A DNA stretch of 48,374 bases. It comes from Rhodocyclaceae bacterium. Its GTDB lineage: Bacteria > Pseudomonadota > Gammaproteobacteria > Burkholderiales > Rhodocyclaceae. Where the stretch lies: positions 1 through 48,374 of the forward strand of contig JAGRFY010000052.1 in the NCBI GenBank assembly GCA_020445765.1. The letters are read 5' to 3'. Below, piece after piece: positions 44,721 through 48,374 of this stretch. A program made the translations under genes and the position numbers. Within the stretch, counting starts at the first letter, position 1, and every line of letters begins with the position of its first letter. The notes beneath the pieces are model-generated. The model was not told the origin of the DNA and ran no database searches. It saw only the letters and a list, made by a program, of their open reading frames with translations.

Positions 44721-46152
44721 TCTGGCACTGGTCATCGAGGATGACGAAACCCTGGCAGAGAACGTCTGCATCTTCCTGGAGCGCAACGGCTGGGAGGCCC
44801 ATTACTGCCTGACCGCAGAAGAGGCCCTCAAGTCGCTCGAAACCACCCATCCCGACATCGTCATTTCCGACGTCATGCTGCCGGGCCTGTCCGGGCTGCA
44901 GTTGATGGAAAAGATCAATGCAATGGACCGCGACCTGCGCGTGATCTTCATGACCGGTTCGGAGCGCGTGCAGACCGCGGTCGATGCGATGAAGCTCGGT
45001 GCTGCCGACTATCTGACCAAGCCGGTGGCGCTGGCCGAACTGAAGCTGTCGGTCGAGCGGGCCCTGGGCTGTGTGCAGATGGAGCGCACGCTGTCCGCCC
45101 ACAACCGGCGCCAGGCCGAGAAGGGCGGCTTGAAGCGGCTGGTCGGCAACTCGTCGACGATGGAAGAGGTCAAGTCCCGGATACGGCAGATTCTCGACGC
45201 CGAATCGCGGATCTCCGGCGACGAATTGCCGGCGGTGCTGGTGACCGGGGAGACTGGTACCGGCAAGGAGCTGATTGCCCGTGCGCTGCATTTCGACGGA
45301 CTGCGCTCGACGCAGCCGTTCGTCGAGGTCAACTGCGCGGCAATACCCGATCACCTGCTCGAGTCGGAACTGTTCGGCCACGAACGCGGCGCCTTCACCG
45401 ACGCCAAGGAGCGCAAGGTCGGCCTCGTCGAATCGGCCGAGGGGGGGACTCTGTTCCTCGACGAGATCGGCGAGACCGATCTCAACATCCAGGCCAAGTT
45501 GCTCAAGTTCCTCGAAGATCGCACGGTGAGGCGGATCGGCAGCGTACGTGCGCGGCGGGTCAATGTGCGCATCGTCAGCGCGACCAACCGCGATCTCGCC
45601 CAACTCGTGCAGGAAGGCCGGTTCCGCAGCGACCTGTATTTCCGGCTGCGCATCATCGAGGTCAAGATTCCGCCGCTGCGCGAACGCGGCAGCGACGTGC
45701 TCGAGCTCGGCAAGTACTTCCTGAAGGAATTGGGACGTCGCTACGGCAAGCGCGACATGATCTTCAGCCAGGATGCCGAGCGCATGCTGATGGGCTACCA
45801 CTGGCCGGGCAACGTGCGCGAGTTGCGCAACATGCTGGAGGAGACGGTGCTGCTGGCCTCGCATCCGGTAATCATGCCCGAGCAACTGGCGCTGTGTTCG
45901 CGTGCGATCGACAACCCGGAGACGGCGGTGCAGGTGGCGCCGCCGGACTGCATGCACAACTGCTCGACGCCACTTGGTGGCACCCGCTTCGGGCCGATTC
46001 GCAGTCGTCCCGGCGACCCGGACCGGGACGAGGTGGTGCGGGTGCTCGAGCGAACCGACTGGAATGTCTCGAAGTCCGCCAAGCTGCTCGGCCTGTCGCG
46101 CGACATGCTGCGCTATCGCATCGAGAAGTTCGGACTCGAACGTCCCAACTGA
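44713..46152 (+). CDS. NtrC-family sigma-54 dependent response regulator
   Basis: The 479-residue regulator has a receiver domain (VIEDDETLAEN, phosphorylation Asp53 in SDVMLPG, Lys in LTKPVAL), an AAA+ domain with GETGTGKE (179-186), GAFTDA (226-231), GGTLFLDEIGE and WPGNVREL, and a Fis-type helix-turn-helix at the C-terminus (WNVSKSAKLLGLSRDMLRYRIEKFG). The loop that touches sigma-54 reads GAFTDA, not the common GAFTGA. GTG at 44713 (overlapping the kinase by 8 bases) is used because it begins the receiver. It should activate the -24/-12 promoters found in front of gspE, in front of gspG and at 48327. A GC hairpin follows. Confidence 0.93.
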   Translation: MSSLALVIEDDETLAENVCIFLERNGWEAHYCLTAEEALKSLETTHPDIVISDVMLPGLSGLQLMEKINAMDRDLRVIFMTGSERVQTAVDAMKLGAADYLTKPVALAELKLSVERALGCVQMERTLSAHNRRQAEKGGLKRLVGNSSTMEEVKSRIRQILDAESRISGDELPAVLVTGETGTGKELIARALHFDGLRSTQPFVEVNCAAIPDHLLESELFGHERGAFTDAKERKVGLVESAEGGTLFLDEIGETDLNIQAKLLKFLEDRTVRRIGSVRARRVNVRIVSATNRDLAQLVQEGRFRSDLYFRLRIIEVKIPPLRERGSDVLELGKYFLKELGRRYGKRDMIFSQDAERMLMGYHWPGNVRELRNMLEETVLLASHPVIMPEQLALCSRAIDNPETAVQVAPPDCMHNCSTPLGGTRFGPIRSRPGDPDRDEVVRVLERTDWNVSKSAKLLGLSRDMLRYRIEKFGLERPN

Positions 46153-46161
46153 GCCGAGAGC

Positions 46162-46179
46162 CGCGGCCAGCAGGCCGCG
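46162..46179. terminator. GC hairpin between the regulator gene and gspF
   Basis: CGCGGCC (46162-46168) pairs with GGCCGCG (46173-46179) around a 4-base loop, 10 bases past the regulator stop. There is no T run, so termination would be weak; gspF converges from the other strand 70 bases away. Confidence 0.4.
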
Positions 46180-46248
46180 CCCGACTTCCGAAGTCGCGAA
46201 CATTGGTCGAGGCGTGCGCGGCATTCCCGCGCGCCGCCGCGGCGAGCG

Positions 46249-47433
46249 CTACTGGATGCTGCCGGCCAGTTCGAAGATCGGGATGTACATCAGCACGACG
46301 ATGACGCCGATGACGCCGCCGATCACGGTCATCATCACTGGTTCGATCAGCTTGACGAACCAGTCGATCCAGCGCGTGATCTCCTCGTCGTGGAAGTCGG
46401 CACTCTTCTCCATCATCTCGCCGAGGTTGCCCGACTTCTCGCCGGCGCGCAGCATGCGCTGCGCGATCGGCGTGGTCAGGCCGTGGCCGTCGAGCGCCTG
46501 CGAAACCGCGACCCCCTGCCGGATCTCGTCGGCCGCCGCGTCCAGCCGGTCGCGCAGTGCACCGGGCACCAGGCCGCGCGCCATGCGGATCGACTCGAGC
46601 ACCGGAATGCCGCCGCGCAGCAGGATGCCGAGCGAGCGATACAGTCGCGCCAGCCGATACACCAGCAGCCGGCGCGCAATGCCCGGCAGCGATTCGGCCC
46701 ACAGTCCCAGGCGCGTGCGAATGCTGCCCTGGCGCCAGGCGACGACGCTCGCAACGATGCCGCCGAGCGATGCCAGCAGGAGTTCGAGCTGATGGGCATG
46801 CATGAACTTGCCCCAGGCCAGCAGCATCTGTGACAGCAAGGGCAGATTGCCGCGCATGTCCTCATAGACCTGACTGAAGCGCGGCACCACGTAACCCACC
46901 AGGAACAGCAGCACCGCGGTACCGACCAGCAGCAGCACTGCCGGGTAGATCGACGCCGACACCAGCTTCTTGCGGACCTGGTCGGTCTGTTCGCGATAGG
47001 CGACGTAGCGACGCAGCGCCCGCGGCAGGTCGCCGGTGCGTTCGGCCGAGCGCATCAGCGCGACGTAGAGTTCCGGGAACACCGCCGGATGCTGCTCCAC
47101 TGCCTGCGAGTAGGACTTGCCCTCGTAGAGGCTGCGGGTGAGTTGCTCGAAGACCTTGCGTGCCGCCGCGTTGTCTTCCTTGTCGGCAAGGCCTTCCACC
47201 GCTTCGACCAGCGGCAGGCCGGCCGACAGCAAGGTGGCGAGTTCCTGGCTGAACAGCGTGATCGGCAGGCCGCCGCCCCGCGGCGCCGCCGCCAGCCGCA
47301 GCGCCGGGCGTGCGGACAGTCCGTGCAGTCCCTGCGCCGCGACCGCCTGCAGCGCTTCCGTGCCGCTGGCGGCCTCGATCGGCAGCGAGACGATGCGCGC
47401 CCGGGCGTCGAGCGCGCGTACCTTGAACAGCAT
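46249..47433 (-). CDS. gspF: Type II secretion inner-membrane platform protein GspF
   Basis: The 394-residue protein has two related halves of the T2SSF type: LPITLFSQELATLLSAGLPLVEAVEGLAD...SYSQAVEQHPAVFPELYVALMRSAERTGDLPRAL and a second copy YRLARLYRSLGILLRGGIPVLESIRMA...TPIAQRMLRAGEKSGNLGEMMEKSADFHDEE, with three membrane spans (about 170-190, 220-240 and 365-390). It is the membrane platform that couples GspE to pseudopilus assembly. Typical GspF length. The start lies 3 bases after the gspG stop, so both are cotranscribed on the minus strand, away from the rest of the system. Confidence 0.95.
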   Translation of the reverse strand: MLFKVRALDARARIVSLPIEAASGTEALQAVAAQGLHGLSARPALRLAAAPRGGGLPITLFSQELATLLSAGLPLVEAVEGLADKEDNAAARKVFEQLTRSLYEGKSYSQAVEQHPAVFPELYVALMRSAERTGDLPRALRRYVAYREQTDQVRKKLVSASIYPAVLLLVGTAVLLFLVGYVVPRFSQVYEDMRGNLPLLSQMLLAWGKFMHAHQLELLLASLGGIVASVVAWRQGSIRTRLGLWAESLPGIARRLLVYRLARLYRSLGILLRGGIPVLESIRMARGLVPGALRDRLDAAADEIRQGVAVSQALDGHGLTTPIAQRMLRAGEKSGNLGEMMEKSADFHDEEITRWIDWFVKLIEPVMMTVIGGVIGVIVVLMYIPIFELAGSIQ

Positions 47434-47436
47434 CCC

Positions 47437-47871
47437 TCAGCCGCCGCCGCGCACGTCGGCGGCTTCGGCGCTGCCGCCCGGGCGGCCGTCCTTGCCCAGG
47501 CTGAACAGTTCGTAGTCGCCCCGGCTGCCGGGCTGGCGGTAGATATACGGGCGACCCCAGGGGTCGCGCGGCAGGTCTTTCTTCAGGTAGGGGCCGCTCC
47601 AGCGGTTTTCGTCGGCGGGTGGCTGCATCAGTGCCAGCAGGCCTTCCTCGCTGGTCGGGTAGCGACCGGTATCGATGCGGAACATGTCGAGGGCCTTTTC
47701 CAGGGCCTCGATCTGGGCGCGGGCGGTATTGGTTTCGGACTTGCCGATCTGCGCGAAGTACTTGGGCGCGACGTAGCCGGCAAGCATGCCGAGGATGACC
47801 ATCACCACCAGCAGTTCGAGCAGGGTGAAGCCGAGCGCGTGGTGGCGGGGGCCCTTGGGTTGCGGATTCAT
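47437..47871 (-). CDS. gspG: Major pseudopilin GspG
   Basis: The 144-residue protein has leader MNPQPKGPRHHALG, then FTLLELLVVMVILGMLAGYVAPKYF with Glu5, and a soluble domain with ARAQIEALEKALDMFRIDTGRYPTSEEGLLALMQPP and the DPWGRPYIYRQPGSRGDYELFSLGKDGRPGG motif, the Ca-binding beta loop of GspG. This is clearly the major pseudopilin of a type II system. ATG 47871 has GGAGG (complement of 47881-47885) upstream and a sigma-54 promoter at 47908-47923. The open frame extends to 48117 but would cross that promoter. gspF follows at 3 bases. Confidence 0.95.
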   Translation of the reverse strand: MNPQPKGPRHHALGFTLLELLVVMVILGMLAGYVAPKYFAQIGKSETNTARAQIEALEKALDMFRIDTGRYPTSEEGLLALMQPPADENRWSGPYLKKDLPRDPWGRPYIYRQPGSRGDYELFSLGKDGRPGGSAEAADVRGGG

Positions 47872-47907
47872 GTCGGTGTACCTCCGATTGCGAAAGCACT
47901 GTCGAAT

Positions 47908-47923
47908 AGCAAGCTCGGTGCCT
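47908..47923 (-). promoter_or_regulatory. Sigma-54 (-24/-12) promoter of gspG-gspF
   Basis: On the minus strand the sequence reads AGGCACCGAGCTTGCT, which matches TGGCACGNNNNTTGCW at all but two fixed positions, with GG and GC 10 bases apart. Transcription would start near 47897, followed by GGAGG (47885-47881) and the gspG ATG at 47871, a well-formed leader. Confidence 0.75.
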
Positions 47924-48140
47924 GCGCCAGGGCGCCGCCCAAAGCCATTCCGTCCGGCTGGCACCGTATGTGCATGAGCGGATCCAGGGTCGTCCGGACT
48001 GACGCATCGACCAGGGGGCCATGATGCGTCGATCTCCGTCCGGACGGCCCTACTCTCCCTCCCGCATGCCTTGGCGCGACGGGCCGTCCCGGCCCGATTC
48101 GCAGCGCCACCTGCCATTCAAGCGGCAACGATGGCCGCCT

Positions 48141-48158
48141 GAATGGCATATGCCATTC
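48141..48158. repeat. Perfect 18-base palindrome between gspG and the right end
   Basis: GAATGGCATATGCCATTC is a perfect inverted repeat. TGCCATTCA also occurs at 48112-48120, so three copies of this half site lie within 48 bases. It is 228 bases upstream of the gspG promoter and 177 bases upstream of the rightward promoter. It may be a protein binding site distinct from the TTCCCCAC element. Confidence 0.75.
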
Positions 48159-48246
48159 ATGTAAGAGCAGTTCCTACTTGGTTTCCGGATGTTTCCCCAA
48201 CAGTGGGGTTCGCCCAAAACCCAATCCTGGGGTGTGGGGGCGGATG

Positions 48247-48272
48247 TGGGGAGATTCCCCACGCTTCCCCAC
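48247..48272. promoter_or_regulatory. Probable activator site, second copy of the TTCCCCAC element
   Basis: TGGGGA-GAT-TCCCCA (48247-48261) is an inverted repeat followed by TTCCCCAC (48265-48272), 10 bases after the first copy. It repeats the arrangement seen at 34774-34801 and lies 74 bases ahead of the -24/-12 promoter at 48327. Additional GTGGGG and TTCCCCAA half sites lie at 48192-48240. Confidence 0.55.
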
Positions 48273-48326
48273 CCCCGGATGCGTCCGAATCGTCGAAATA
48301 CCCGCTTACTCAGCGCTCCGGGGTCG

Positions 48327-48342
48327 TGGCATGGATGCTGCA
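48327..48342 (+). promoter_or_regulatory. Sigma-54 (-24/-12) promoter pointing out of the window
   Basis: TGGCATGGATGCTGCA matches TGGCACGNNNNTTGCA at all but two fixed positions, with GG (48328-48329) and GC (48340-48341) 10 bases apart. It shares CGTGGCATG with the gspE promoter (34867-34875). Transcription would start near 48353 and run off the window, so a co-regulated gene should begin just to the right. Confidence 0.65.
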
Positions 48343-48374
48343 GTGGCCACTTGCCGTGGCGCGCACCTGTGACT

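Larger units (their letters stand above)
47872..48374. other. Divergent regulatory region at the right end of the window
   Basis: These 503 bases hold no convincing gene. They contain a leftward -24/-12 promoter (47908-47923), the palindrome at 48141-48158, an inverted repeat TTCCCCAACAGTGGGG (48193-48208), the activator-type element at 48247-48272 and a rightward -24/-12 promoter (48327-48342). A short open frame at 48178-48372 runs straight through these elements and is not believed. The region looks like a shared control region between gspGF and a gene starting beyond the window. Confidence 0.6.

Noticed and set aside
48093-48118. Second leftward -24/-12 candidate (TGGCAGGTGGCGCTGC on the minus strand)
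   Set aside because: The GG to GC distance is 11, not 10, which is not tolerated by sigma-54.
48178-48372. 64-codon open frame at the right end
   Set aside because: It runs through the inverted repeats and -24/-12 element and has no ribosome site or family-like sequence.

Overview
The window reads as a piece of chromosome from a GC-rich, respiring proteobacterium. The gene set (rplU-rpmA-obgE-proB, glcDEF, a three-gene transhydrogenase, octaprenyl-type IspB, TrhP, RlmM, GspE/GspD machinery) fits a beta- or gammaproteobacterium. I lean towards a Rhodocyclales-like betaproteobacterium, but this rests on remembered gene order and protein style, not on a search. No phage, insertion sequence or CRISPR array is visible. 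Genes are packed tightly, with many ATGA-type start/stop overlaps.

Layout. (1) 1-2356: 3' part of a VC_2705-type sodium/solute symporter, a small membrane protein, and, converging on them, a DUF4212 small symporter subunit. (2) 2353-7458, minus strand: rplU-rpmA-obgE-proB, then an EF-G-like GTPase and the DUF4212 gene; a strong sigma-70 type promoter precedes rplU. (3) 7643-12326: a FadR-type GntR regulator with its own operator, followed in line by glycolate oxidase glcDEF. (4) 12370-15195: an HDOD protein, a PP2C phosphatase and a CorA transporter. (5) 15403-18223: proton-translocating transhydrogenase pntAA-pntAB-pntB. (6) 18294-28255: signalling and housekeeping genes, with a four-PAS protein carrying degenerate GGDEF and EAL domains, a DEAD-box helicase, rlmM, an aldo/keto reductase, and a translationally coupled HD-GYP plus EAL pair. 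(7) 28261-34579: lipoprotein, glycerophosphodiesterase, ispB, tRNA-Pro(CGG), trhP, a small unknown protein and a UvrD/Rep-type helicase.

(8) 34774-48374 is the most interesting part: an atypical type II secretion / type IV pilus-like system. One run of overlapping genes encodes a GspE ATPase, PilM-, PilN- and PilO-like proteins, a GspC/PilP-like protein with a polyproline linker, an 801-residue lipoprotein secretin ending in a cohesin-like domain, and three pseudopilins, one of which lacks the conserved Glu5. A histidine kinase and an NtrC-family sigma-54 activator follow, and gspF-gspG lie on the opposite strand. I find three good -24/-12 (sigma-54) promoter matches: in front of gspE, in front of gspG, and pointing out of the right end of the window. 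Both rightward promoters have the same upstream element, GGGGA-N-ATTCCCCAC followed by a second TTCCCCAC. The simplest reading is that the kinase/regulator pair inside the locus switches on the secretion genes and at least one further gene just beyond the window, possibly a substrate.
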